From the NCBI GenBank assembly GCA_905250025.1, contig CAJNOJ010000008.1, positions 372,001 through 436,000 of the forward strand: 64,000 bases of DNA. Direction: 5' to 3'. Made by a program: the position numbers and the translations under genes. This DNA comes from Adineta ricciae (lineage: Eukaryota > Rotifera > Eurotatoria > Adinetida > Adinetidae). Below, piece after piece: positions 48,801-60,451 of this stretch. The notes beneath the pieces are model-generated. The model worked only from the letters and a program-made list of their open reading frames with translations, ran no database searches and had not been told where the DNA came from. Each line of letters starts with the position of its first letter. Position 1 is the first letter of the stretch.

Positions 48801-49036
48801 ATCCTGTTCGCATTTATTTACCAGCACGAAATTCTCCATCGACGCGGCATGTTCGCATTACTGACGCCACGTCAGTTGTAGAGAATAATAATAATAACAA
48901 TAATAATAATAATGCAACACCACCTATGTCAAAAATAGCGTCGCCGATACTACAGCGACGAAATTTTACATCTGCATTAAAAACAACTGCTCGAGAACGA
49001 CGAGAAAGTTTTGCGGCACAGTCCAAAAGTTCTTAA
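45874..49036 (+). CDS. Unrecognised 850-residue Ser-rich, partly coiled-coil protein
   Basis: Five exons (45874-46297, 46447-46890, 47165-47281, 47329-48079, 48220-49036) join into one frame of 850 aa starting MTTTPQEFLQFAKDMG. A helical segment at about 46-80 (LNNLCHLIEQIHSLKAENNH, then a leucine heptad) and a second at about 430-470 (REYHEYLERKMQELKELEEN) look like coiled coils. The rest is Ser/Thr/Arg-rich and probably disordered, with repeated FSRKPS and SPILSP/SPILPH motifs that resemble phosphorylation or 14-3-3 sites. A run of nine Asn codons lies near 48884-48914. Introns here (47-274 bp) are longer than average for the window. I do not recognise the family; a cytoskeletal or signalling scaffold is possible but unproven. 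Exon 4 could end at an in-frame TAA (48081-48083) if its last intron is retained. Confidence 0.65.
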
Positions 49037-51044
49037 ATCAACTTTCATTTCATTATTTCTTTTTCTTTTTCTTCAACTATATCTTGTTGCTTTTCATACA
49101 CACAATTTTTTTTTCCGTTGACATCTAATTTCACAGTAAATAGTCTTAATATAACGGATTAGTTCTGACAACATGTCACAAGTTGATTAGAACAGCAATA
49201 CATTCCTATTGTCGTTTTATCGTTAATATCTTCGAAGATAATGATTGTTTCTTTTCTCCCATACCATCTGTCGCATCTTTTTCTATTCCTAAAGATGATC
49301 ATACTCGCACAGGGAGAATGGAATTCATGTCATTACGTCCTCAGACTTGAGAACGTTTATTCATCAAAACTTCTCTTTCGTGCGAAAACATTGAGTAAGT
49401 ACAAATACATCGAGAACACGTCCTCGTTTTCAGTGTGCGCGATTTTATAAGATCCCTGAAATATATGATACATAGGAACCTTATTGCCTACATCATCGTG
49501 TGCCAATTAATCTGCTCGAGATCGCTTTAATCTGTAAAGGAAAAGCTTCCTAGTTCAGTGAACAAAACAGTATTTAATCGATCGGAAAGCGCCTATCTAA
49601 TCAATGATGTTAATCTATTGTCAGATAGTACGAATTGCCATATAAGCTTTGCCGTCAACATCTTATTGAGATACAGCTAGTAGAAAATGTCGAAGTTCCT
49701 TTCCCTAGACGAAATTTCAATAAGCTGTCTAATCATAATTAGAGGTGTCTGTTGCCTCACGTATAATATGTAGTTTATTAAAGCCGTACAATTAAATTAG
49801 ACAGCCGAGCATGAATGAACTTTTTCTACGACGTTGTGAACTATTTTAGTAATTTTACAACACGTACTGGAATCTGAGCTCCGTTGACAGGATATTTCAT
49901 GCTGGAAAAAAGCGGATTAAGACTTCAATGAAAACTGATTATTTGTCGAATACTATTCCGCGTCGCGGGAGCATTCCGAATAGCAATATTGAATGCTTTA
50001 GAAACCCATCTGAGAATGTTCCGCTCGTTTTCTTTGCCTTTTCTTCTGTTTTCTTATGTCGATATTCAATGCCTAAGGAAAAGACAATTTATTTCGCACT
50101 GTATGACATACAATAGAAATATATATATTTTTCCTTCTTTCGATTGATTATCATTCTTTTGTCCTACTTGGAATTCTTCTCTGGGCTTTTTGTTTCCAAC
50201 GACGACCTAACTAATCGACTCAATCTGAAGAATAGTCAGGCGATGAATGGTAGAAGTGGGCTGCCCTCTAAATATATACGACTCAATAGATAAGAGAAAA
50301 CATTATTACTTTTCACACAAAAGAAATCTAAGTTTCTTTGACACGTTGATGCCTCGGGCGAAATAGAGTATGTAATATTCAATCAAAAACTTGCTAAATT
50401 CTCGCGAGATTGACTAACAATTCCATTCACATATATTTTGACACTTCGAGTCGTCAAGAGAAACAATTGTGATACCAACAATAACGTATAAAACTGTTGG
50501 AATTAGGAACAGTCGTATGTCGACTAGTTATGCATTCATTTGTAAATTATGCACATATGAATAATGTATTTCGATTGGAAAAGTATTTTCTAATTATTTT
50601 ATCACGTCTCGAAAATTGTTCTTAATGTTTTCATGTGTGTACATGTATAATCATGGGAATAGTTTATTTTTAAAAGCGAGCCGTTTCCCATTTAACGGAA
50701 GAAAGAAAAAGAAAGAAAGAAAGAAAGCACGAAGGGAAGAGAGCAGACTTCTAGTTTAGTATTCCAGTGAATCGCACAAAAACTTTTTTTTCTATTAAAT
50801 AGAAAGAGTCAACATGGAGTCCTATTTCATTAATAATTCTCTGCGAATTGTTTTATCCACGATTAGCTAGTGAGACGAATAATTTATCTATGTAATATAC
50901 CCGAAGGATTCGCACATCTGTTGTTTATATGCTTATCTTTTTGTAAATCATATCCGCTATGACAGATTCGACACGATCAGTTTTCTTTCTAGGTGGGAGT
51001 TTATTTAATTCTTCTCAAATTATGGATAGAATGGGTACATGGAA
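49037..51044. other. Gene-poor stretch of 2 kb
   Basis: No convincing coding sequence. A GAAA-type low-complexity run lies at 50701-50730. The last part is presumably the GPCR promoter. Confidence 0.4.
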
Positions 51045-53187
51045 ATGTCAATGAATTGCACCGAAGGTAAACCAGTTGATAGACAACGGCAATATGCACG
51101 TTTTCTCATTTAGATCCAAGTCGATTCTTTGAATATCAATTTCGTTCACCATTCGCCTTTTGGACGCTAGGTGTTGCTAGTATTATTCTAGCCATTTTCG
51201 CCAATGCCGGTAATTTAATAAACTTATTTGTTCTTACACGGCGTCACATGCGATCGACAATGACAACATTGCTAGTGACACTCGCCTGGGCCGACCTCGT
51301 ACCGCCGACTGTTGTCTCTTTAAATAATATTCTATTCTATTACGTTCTACCTCGTATGGACCATTCCTCGACGTTTCTAACGACGAATCTCATCACTCGG
51401 ATACTGTTCAATGTTCTAGCAAATATCTTCACGACGTTCAGTAATTATTTGATTGTGCTGATTACAACATTTCGATTGATTGTTGTTACGGTAAATATAC
51501 GTTTTCATTTCTCGTTGTAGAAGAGAATTCTTTGTAGAAAACGATGAACTTTTTCAGACGTAAAAGTAGACTCCGGAAATCATGAGACATAGACGAATGC
51601 ATCAGATGATTTATTCGAAGAATCTGCATGGAGTGAAGATAAGAGTGTGATAATGTTTTCACAAGTGGAATACTAATGAACATCCGCATAGTGTTGAATC
51701 ATAAGTAAATGAATAAAACGAATGCGAATCCGTTGTACACATGCAGAATTTCGAAATAGCTTTCTTAGAATCTAATTTGTTAGGTATCAACCCACATTTG
51801 ACCTTATTCTCATCGTCAAGTTCCATACTACGTTTCTAATCGATATCGTCATATCTTCCGGCGTGAGAGTGTAATTGAATAAATTGCACCGAAAGTTTGA
51901 TTACGCCGAGCAGTATAGAGATCGCATGATGATAAAACAACAACAACAACTCAATCAACCCTCAAGATACTTTTTTTGCACTTCTTGAAAACATCTTTAT
52001 TGCCATTGTTGCTACGCCCAAGAGCATTGAAGTATTTCATATATATCACGTGTCGGCTTTTCCTAACGAGAAATTTAAAAGGCTGTTAATGCGAATTCGT
52101 AAAATTCGCTCGTTCTTTATAAAATAGAAATCGGCTTAAGGCATAAGTATCTTATCGAAAATATATACGCATGACGTAAGTGAATAGAAAATTAATCGAT
52201 AAAGATTTTCTCGCAGCACTTTACTCACTGAAGATTATTTTCAATTCCTTATAGAAACCGCTACTTGCAAAGAATTACTGTAATCGACGCACCGCACGGA
52301 ATGCTATTGTGATTCTTCTTATTCTCTCGATATTTATCAATCTCCCACTATTGTTCTATACCAATATTCGCATGTATTGTACAAATGACGGATCAATCAC
52401 GTATTACGGATTGGAATTATCATCATTTCTGCAAACGAAATACTTCACTCGGTTGTTCTACCCAACCGTGGTAATCATTTCCCTACTCGCTCCATGGTTA
52501 ATATGTTTTCTTATTTGGTTATTTTTGATTCGAGCGTTACGTTCAGCCCAAGTCCAGTTGACAACGAAAACGATGAATACAACGTTTACAAATGATCGAA
52601 AACAAGATACATACTTTCGTATTACATTGATGATCGTCTGTGTTTTAACTGTTTATATGGTTTGCCGTAGTGTACATTTATTCGAAGTTGTTTATATGAT
52701 GATGACGCCTTTGTTAAATCTGAAATTACAAATTTATTTTGCTCAACATCGAGTGCATTTATTTTGTATATCGAACATTATGTTAACTATCAATCACGGC
52801 GCGAACTTTTATATCTACTCCATTAATCCAAAGTTTCGTTTGACATTGAAACTGTATCTGACCTATTATTTCCGTCGATGTCGGATGAAACGACGACGTG
52901 CATTTACAATCTTTCATTTACGAAGGAAGAAAACCAATGATAGTTTAGATGGTTTGAGCATCCCGAATGACTTCCGTCGATCCTTGATGTTCACGACACC
53001 GCATGACATGTTACGTGGAAGAAAGTTTAATTTCAAGAAAGCGCATGAGTTGAATGCAAGAGCCAGTCTGCGCAAACCACAGAAGTATATTAATCAAATC
53101 GTCGAAATGCACTCAAACAATGAGAATTCCGAGAAAAGTATCGTTTGGAAAGAAATTGAACAAAACTTAAAACATTCTCGCCGATAG
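51045..53187 (+). CDS. Rhodopsin-type (class A) GPCR
   Basis: Three exons (51045-51066, 51114-51490, 52255-53187) give 443 aa. Exon 1 encodes a short N-terminus MSMNCTE with an N-x-T sequon. TM1 contains AGNLINLFVL (the class A GN motif) and TM2 has LAWADL (the LAxAD motif). TM3 ends FRLIVVTKPL in place of DRY. TM5 (FYPTVVIISLLAPWLICF), TM6 (RITLMIVCVLTVYMVCR) and TM7 (INHGANFYIYSINPKFR) follow. The pattern resembles FMRFamide-receptor-like peptide receptors, but the ligand is unknown. The 8-8.5 kDa tail is basic. Intron 2 is 764 bp, an order of magnitude longer than usual here. The modified DRY and NPxxY motifs could affect coupling. Confidence 0.82.
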
Positions 53188-54296
53188 GTCGTTTTTTTTT
53201 GTTTTGTGATTAATATATTAAGGATAAATTGTTTTTTTCTACATAAACTTCTCATTGCGCGCCTTTGAAAATAGAAGCAATTAGTTCGTTTGAAATTAAT
53301 GGGGGATGATCAGCAAGTCTGGTGTGTTCCAATTGATTGGTAAGAAAGGAAAACGATGTGGGTCGTCAGAACATCCGGATAGAATTTACGTCGGTTTATA
53401 TGTGTATATATAGGATACTAATCATGTTAATAATCGGTTTCGCCGACGCGAGCTATCGGCGACGGCAACGGATTAAGCTTCTCATAGAAAAAAGATGATT
53501 AGTAATAGATTGTTTTAGAGCGAGAGAATTAGGGTCTTCAACTGTTTGACATTAAGTTGTGGCGAATTTTCAGTTCTACTTCGAAATTACATGCTCTAAT
53601 TAATCACGATTACTTCTCCGGAAGTTTCATATACAATCACAAAAGCAGTTCCGATAGATAATGAACTCGAAATAATATGCTAGAGCTTCTATGATTTCCT
53701 GAAACTCGTATCATCATAATCGGCGATTCTACTATAATCAGAGACATGTACTCGACGGGGTTCGTGCTGTTTGAGAACATTAGTTTCATTGCTCCACGTT
53801 CTAACTGGAATTTTCCGAGACTAGGGATAGATGTTACAATAAAAATCTGCTCTACATATAGTGTATAAAAATAACTCTATTCGAATTAACTTTGATTATT
53901 AAGTAAAATGGAAGTGGGTCGCGATGATCGTGCTAATTAAATCGCTTGTAAATTAGATTTTAGTTAGTCGAAGCAAAAATAATTGAAAATAGCTTATAAA
54001 TTCAGTGAAGTCAAGAGCAGAAGAGATTTCCTATTTGACACGAACTCTAATCAAACGAGTAATGTAGCACATCTGATTAATATTTCACTCGTCTTCTCTC
54101 GTCATGTAAATCAGCCTGAATTATTGTCAACTTCCATATGACTGCATTTATTGAGTTTTAAAGAAAAAAAAGAGTTGAACGTACTGAGGAATGTTGAGCT
54201 GTCGAGAACTTGCTCCTTTTTCTTGTAGCGTGCCATTTTTAGCGGTAAATGTGTATTTACAGTTCCGTGATCATATTAGTGTATTCAGGCTGCAAC
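53188..54296. other. Spacer of about 1.1 kb
   Basis: No coding signal found. Exons of the following gene may begin somewhere in its right end, since that gene's start was not identified. Confidence 0.35.
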
Positions 54297-55791
54297 AGCA
54301 TGGGACCAAACTTATATCAATCTAGGCAATGTGTTTCTATCAGATACGACTGAGAAAGTTTTGACACAGGTCAAGGATTTGATTGATTTCAATGAAGTAA
54401 ACAATGTATTTGCTAGCAAATGATCTGAATGAGCGATTTGCATTTTTCGGATTGATAAATGGCGAACGATTGTCAATGGCTTAGTCGAACATGCTCTTGC
54501 GTACTCAGTAAACAACATTGAATAATTCAATCTCGAGCTTTCAAATTTATTGATAGCCGAATATTAATCAAGATCTTCTTGTCGCAAACGTTTCTGAGAA
54601 GATCTATCATGATTATCGATTTCTCGTAAGAGGCAAAAAGACAATGAACGGAGAGTACCATTCATGTTGAATATTTAGATGAAAGATGTTGATAAAACGT
54701 ATGAACAGAGTGTAAATGAAGTATTCAATCAATATAAAAACACAATATCATCACGGGCAGCCAACGGTGATGTAAGTTTGTTTGGCAACGAATCGATTAG
54801 ACGTATTAGAATGAACTCCAGATGCCGGATAAATGTGTCCACGAGGTTGTACGTGCTGTAGAACAGTTTAAAACTCGTCTTTTAGCTCGCACAGGCAAAG
54901 TAAAGCGATCAGAAAAATAAGCGAAACTACAATGTTTGACTGACTTCAGACGATGCGAAGAAATATACCTGACCAAGTGATAAAATCTGTTCAAGTTGGT
55001 TTAGCACGAAAGGGAATTGTACGCGTCATAAAAAAGAGCAAATTAACGATTCAGTTTAGTTTTCTTATTTTTCAAGGATTTAAACAAAATCAACGTGACG
55101 AAAAATGAACTTGGACAACTACTGAACGATTTATCACAGAATGAAGAATTTGTATGTTTTTATCTTCTGTTTCGTTCATAATATTCTCTTTTAGAATCGA
55201 ATGGATCTCGATCAGAAAGCAGGTATCGATGATAAGGCATGATTTGATACTGTGATTGATTGACGAACTAGAGGTGATCCAAGCACACATCGAAAAGCTG
55301 ATCTCGGAAAGATACAAAAACCCTGTGGTAGTATCTCTGCTTTTTTTAACAGTGACAACCTTAGATTTGATTCCAGAACGTGTATCCTATCGTCAACGAA
55401 GTACAATCAGCAATCTTACCGTCGATTCAAAGTCAATTTAAACCACAAAAGTTCAATGAAACAACGTTGCAGGACGAAGCAGATACGTCTCTCTCTGATT
55501 CGAGTAGCTATTCCGCTCATGGTACACGATCTCGACGAGATGAAACCAATCGAAAGCACAATCGACATAGCCAAAGGTAGTTGTTGAATTGAAAGAAAGT
55601 CTTTCTTTCAATGATATTCCAGAAAGCAAACATCGAATACTTCTATTCAATTTACTGGTGAATTCGTTTTTCTTTTCAAATTCCATGAAAACATTTCTCG
55701 TCTAGAATGTACTGATTATGATCCATATCGAAATTATGCGAAATACAAAGCAAAACGTTTACATGAAAATAAACAAAACGATGTCTATTAA
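54297..55791 (+). CDS. Unrecognised many-exon gene, 5' end uncertain
   Basis: A chain of small exons with good GT-AG borders and matching phases can be followed. It includes KIYHDYRFL, then ATG-containing 54679-54771 (MKDVDKTYEQSVNEVFNQY), NELQMPDKCVHEVVRAVEQF (from 54812), TMRRNIPDQVIKSVQVGLAR (from 54950), DLNKINVTKNELGQLLNDL (55078-55152), KAEVIQAHIEKLISERYKNP, NVYPIVNEVQSAILPSIQ, a Ser/Arg-rich stretch, and YDPYRNYAKYKAKRLHENKQ ending at TAA 55789-55791. Introns are 45-60 bp, typical of the window. Upstream, around 54297-54520, coding-like segments (AWDQTYINLGNVFLSDTTEK, ERFAFFGLING) fall in frames I could not join cleanly, so either an exon border was missed or the 5' part is decayed. 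Predicted mainly helical. No family recognised. It converges on the PPTC7 gene 36 bases away. Confidence 0.5.
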
Positions 55792-55827
55792 ATATTCTTC
55801 AGCTTCTTTTTTCAAATCGATCGCCGG

Positions 55828-57833
55828 TCAGACGGTATCCACACGACATACAATCACTAAAATATCATCTCGGCCATTAGCTATATATCCTTCAACTGCT
55901 TGACTAAGAAGATCATCAGCTAAGTCTTGCAGATCCTAGAAAAGAACTTCGTGTCAGAAAAATCATTGACGATTCAAAGAACTACTTTGTTAGCATTTCG
56001 TTCGACAATTTGCTGCAATTGATCAGATTGAATCACATCCCATAAACCATCAGATGACAAGATAATAATATCGTCCTTTTGAACTTCGAATGTATCCAGT
56101 GAACAATCACGTAAGACTTCACTGAAAAACGAAACGATAGTGTCGGAATGATTTATCCTTCACAAGGACTCACTTTTCATTGAGAAAACATGGTACACCT
56201 AGTGACCCATTCACAGCAAATAATTGCCTTGGTCCACACCCATTTGAATTCATTGTACATTTTGATCGACGATAGATATGATTATCTCGGTAGATAACAA
56301 AGCCACTGTCACCAATATTCAATGTCGTCAATGTTTTCTTTTGTTTGTCAAGTGCTAATAAACATAATGTACTACTGCCTAAAATTTTATACTTCGTATG
56401 TATAGAACGAAAAAGAAATTTCATCGGCTAATGGTACCTCGTATACGGCTGGCTTCAACTTGTTGCATTGCTGAGAGGATCAATCGTGGTAGTTGATTAG
56501 GTTGAACATTAGATTGACGAAGAATACTTCGGCAAGAAGCAAGAATCGCTCGAGAGAAATCAGCTGGATTAATTCCGAACGATCGATTCCCACCTGCGCC
56601 ATCAGCAAGCCCTAAGTTTTGCCCCCCAAAAAACATCTTCAATTTTTTTCGTACAACTATCACACTTACCAACAAAACAAAAGTCACGATTTTCCATAAA
56701 CATACCGGCATCATCACCAAAATCTCCATTGATTAAATTCAAATTCGACAATGGTAATTCACCACGCATGGATTTCGATGCGCCATTAACAGCAATACGA
56801 AAACAGAATCTTGTATTTACTGTTGCCGGGTAAACGCGCTCATGAACGATCTTTCCATTCGGCTCTTGATATGTGCTCGTTTTTGGCGATTTGCGTTTTA
56901 CAGTGGCCGAAATTCTCCGTTGAACGGGTTTCTCCACCTGTGCCGCAACACGTGTATTGTACTGTTTATTACACAGCCAAGTTTCATCATAGGTGATTTT
57001 CGGTTGATTACGAAATGATGTAAAAGCTGCCGGATGTCGGCGATGGCTCTGCGGATGGATGTTCTCTTGACTGTTTTCAGCAAAGTCTGAATATCGAACG
57101 AATTTGCGCGTTAAACTACAAATGAAAAGAAGAGTGTTGCTTCTTTTGAGAGCGTGTATAGGTGCACAACGTTCATTTGTCTAGCTCACTAATATGTGTA
57201 AACGAGAGACATGTCCTAATAAAGAAATTAGCGTATCAAACGCGTGTCTCGACAAATGATTTTACGCGGGTTATGATGTAAGTGATGTTTGTATGACATA
57301 TCTTCCTAACGAGTATCGTTTAGGTATTCACGTATGACAAACAAACTCAACATCTTCAATGACCATAAATTTATCATCATGTTTCATTAAAAACTGCACC
57401 CTAGAATCCCTATTCTTTTTAAGATATATCTCGATAACTTATCGGGAGACAGCTAATCAGTACACTTGATCTTAATGAACTAATGAAGATGTTCTTCAGA
57501 TTCGTAACACAAGATATAAAGTACAATTATCTAATTGTACGTGACAAGGACATTATTGAAAAGACTTCTCATCGGTGCAAATCTCGTGGTGCATTGTAAG
57601 GAAAATGTCCTGAGTACTTACGATTGTTCGCTACTGGTCGCTGAATCATGATTGTGATTGATTCGTGTGATTGATTTTGCTGCATTAACCATGTAAGTTC
57701 TCATCATGCCATGGAATTTTCGTTGAGTATTCGTGACCAATTTTGGTTCATAAAAGAATGGTGTTTTGTGATAATTCACTGGCATCTGTCGTTCCTTTCG
57801 GCAATATTGTGTAAAATCTGTGATTCGATCCAT
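55828..57833 (-). CDS. PPTC7: PPTC7-type PP2C protein phosphatase with long N-terminal extension
   Basis: Six exons (57622-57833, 56670-57115, 56438-56611, 56174-56378, 55986-56121, 55828-55935) give 426 aa. PP2C metal-binding and structural motifs are present: GDDAG at about 203-207, LADGAGG at 221-227 (the VADGVGG motif), NIGDSGF at about 298-304, SSDGLWD at 368-374 and GRDDILVIV near the end. The GINPADFS segment is specific for the PPTC7/azr1 group, a Mn/Mg-dependent Ser/Thr phosphatase of the mitochondrial matrix. Human PPTC7 is about 304 aa; the extra N-terminal 120 residues are basic and Ser/His-rich, and the start MDRITDFTQYCRKER is not a typical transit peptide, so location is uncertain. 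Intron 1 is about 506 bp. The gene lies 221 bases downstream of YARS2 on the same strand. Confidence 0.87.
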
Positions 57834-58054
57834 CTAATGTCGAAAATTTTGACTCGAACGCCCTTGTCCTCTCACTCTCGATCTCTTCTTCCTTTCGTAT
57901 TACTTATCGAATGAATATACATGCAATCGATCAAAATATATGAACCTTTTGCGCTTCATCGCACACGCGTATCGATATGTAAAAGTTTACATCATCAATT
58001 TAGAACAAAAAAAAAGAACGAATAACGAACACACAAGAGAAAAAACCCGAATCG

Positions 58055-60158
58055 CTAAACTTTTGAATGTAATGACATATCCGCATTTGTCCATCGAATC
58101 ATATAGAAGTTTTTTTTCCCTATAAAACATATCCAAATCGAGTGAACCTTTCTCTCATTCACATAATTTCTTACCAACACGGATGACCGTAATCAAATTC
58201 GGAAGTATATGAACGCCGAAAACGAGTATAGCCTGAGGATTGGCGAGTTTCTTGTGATTGACATAGACACCACCATCGGTGATCACTTTGAGAGCAACAG
58301 ATTGATTTGAGAAACATTTGGCAGCCATACAAACATCGAGTAGTGTAAGTTCTGCATAAAACAAAATTACAATCTTAGATACTGCAATCGATGATGTTAC
58401 CTGGATTGAGATCCATTTGCATAGTTGGTACACTAACAGATAGACCATTGATTTCTTTTTCAGTCAGATTATGAAGTAAATCGATATTCTGTGCGAACAT
58501 GGCTTGAGTACTACGAATAGCAGATTCCAGGCCTTGTTCTAACAAACGGGAGAAACTAATGATTAAGAATTAGGAAAGACAATTACCTCCATGAACTAGC
58601 AGCGTTATTTGTTTAGCTAATTTGATCTGAGCGGCATACTCATGCGGTTTTGCCTAAATCAAATGAAAAATGAAACTTCTGTAGATTGAAAGATTGAATC
58701 GTACTCGATGTGTTTCCATCAATTGCTGAATTTCATTCATTGGAAGAAATGTAAACATTTTCAAATACTCTTCGACTTTCGTGTCTGGTGTGTTTCGAAA
58801 ATACTGAATAGAAAAATCATCCAACAAGTGATTTTCGAACTCGACAAGTCAAACTTACTTGATAGCATTCATAAGGCGATGAGAAATTTTCATCAAGCCA
58901 AACAGCATTTCCCATACTTTTGCCTAATTTTTCACCATGTTCGTTAGTTATTAACGGTACAGTAACACCTAAGGTAAGGAAAAAGTATGTCGAATGAATG
59001 AGAACACCAAAATTCGAAACATACCATAAGTATCCTCTTCAAGATTTGTCATACGAGAAATGAAATCATGACCCGTGCGCATATTGCCTATTTGATCAAC
59101 ACCACCAAGCTAAAAGAACACCATTCAAATGGCAGCAGAATAGCAATTGTGACACGTTTACTTGAAAACGGCAGTCATACTGTTTGAATAAACAGTACCA
59201 ATCATAAGCTTGATAAAGTTGATAACTGAATTCATTGTATCCTAACCCATCGTGAGACGTTTCTAATCGAGTTTTGATTCTGGAAAAAGCAGAGTCCCAT
59301 AATCGATAATCCGAACGAGCAAAACATACACTTTTCGTGAAAGCAACGGATTCATACGGAAATGCGGTCCATACGTTGACACAAATGTAATCGTATTCAT
59401 ATTTTCATAGAATGACAAATTATTCACTACCCTTTTCATTCAAATAAATGCATATTGATTCAAAATATCAACTAAACATACGTCAAAGGTAATAATTTCT
59501 TTTGTGAACTCTTCCAAAAATATTTTTCATGATTAGCGAATATCAATCGAATCAATCGTTCAATATTTTCCGTGTTAGAGACAATATCATCATTGGTGAG
59601 ATATTGTTTACGTTCATGCAGTCGACCGGATGGATCACCGATTAGCACTGTGGCACTGCCTAACTAAATTGAAAAGAACAATGCGAAAGACACACACACA
59701 CACACACATGAATAGCGTTTCGATTTTCAAAGATCTTCTTTCTCAGCGAACACGTCTTCTATCGGTCATTTCCTTACGAGTGCAATCGGTTGATGGCCAG
59801 CACGTTGCCATTGAAGCAATCCGATCAAACCTAGACGAGATTGTAACTTATTTGTATAATCATTCCCATTCACTCACCAACTAGATTTCCGACGTGTAAC
59901 GATCGTGCTGTCGGATCAAATCCACAGTAGATCGTCTGCTTTTTCGATGTGACTAATTTTCTCAGATTGTCACTAGACAATCACTGAATGGTCTTAGGTG
60001 ATATATTCGCGCAAGAAAACTTACTCAACTTCCGCAAGGTTATCACAAAAGAATCCGCGCTCTTGGAGTTTAAATACATCACTCGTTTCACTAGATAGGT
60101 AGCGTTTTGATATCGAACAGTAACGTATCAATGAACGTTTTATTAGGTGATTTATCAT
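58055..60158 (-). CDS. YARS2: Mitochondrial tyrosyl-tRNA synthetase
   Basis: Thirteen exons sum to 1425 nt, giving 474 aa; human YARS2 is about 477. The basic N-terminus [20 protein letters not shown] is a mitochondrial targeting sequence; an in-frame ATG at 60203 would add 15 residues. The class I HIGH-equivalent HVGN is at 71-74, the tyrosine/tRNA-binding region includes [16 protein letters not shown] and GGVDQIGN, and KLGKS at 270-274 is the KMSKS-like loop found in the mitochondrial enzymes. The C-terminal S4-like RNA-binding domain ends in [10 protein letters not shown], encoded by a last exon at 58055-58119; stopping at 58155 would omit it. It charges mitochondrial tRNA-Tyr. Intron 3 (59664-59777) holds an (AC)n microsatellite. 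Confidence 0.95.
59691..59708 (+). repeat. (AC)n microsatellite in YARS2 intron
   Basis: Nine consecutive AC units inside the intron at 59664-59777, which is about twice the usual intron length as a result. Confidence 0.9.
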
Positions 60159-60451
60159 CTTTAATGCAAGAAAAGAGTTTTTATTATTATCTTTGATATC
60201 CAAATGACTAATGTTTTGGTTTCGCGCATTCCGATTCGCATCGATTTTTCGCTATTTCCTCCAGATTGCTTTTGATTGGTTGATGATGATGAAGTCCATA
60301 AGGAAAGGAAAATGGCACGTGCACTCCAATGACAGAAATACGTCATGCGACTAGAAGGAATCACGCACCCAGCAACGCGTCAGCCACACAAACAATCGAG
60401 TCATTTTGATTCTTACATGAATTTCTATTGATTAAATTAATAGATCTTATC
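60159..60451. promoter_or_regulatory. Bidirectional promoter region between YARS2 (-) and next gene (+)
   Basis: Divergent start codons are 293 bases apart. No TATA box obvious. The arrangement suggests a shared promoter. Confidence 0.5.

Noticed and set aside
48814-49026. Minus-strand frame with a long Leu run
   Set aside because: It is the antisense of the Asn codon repeat in the 850-residue protein.
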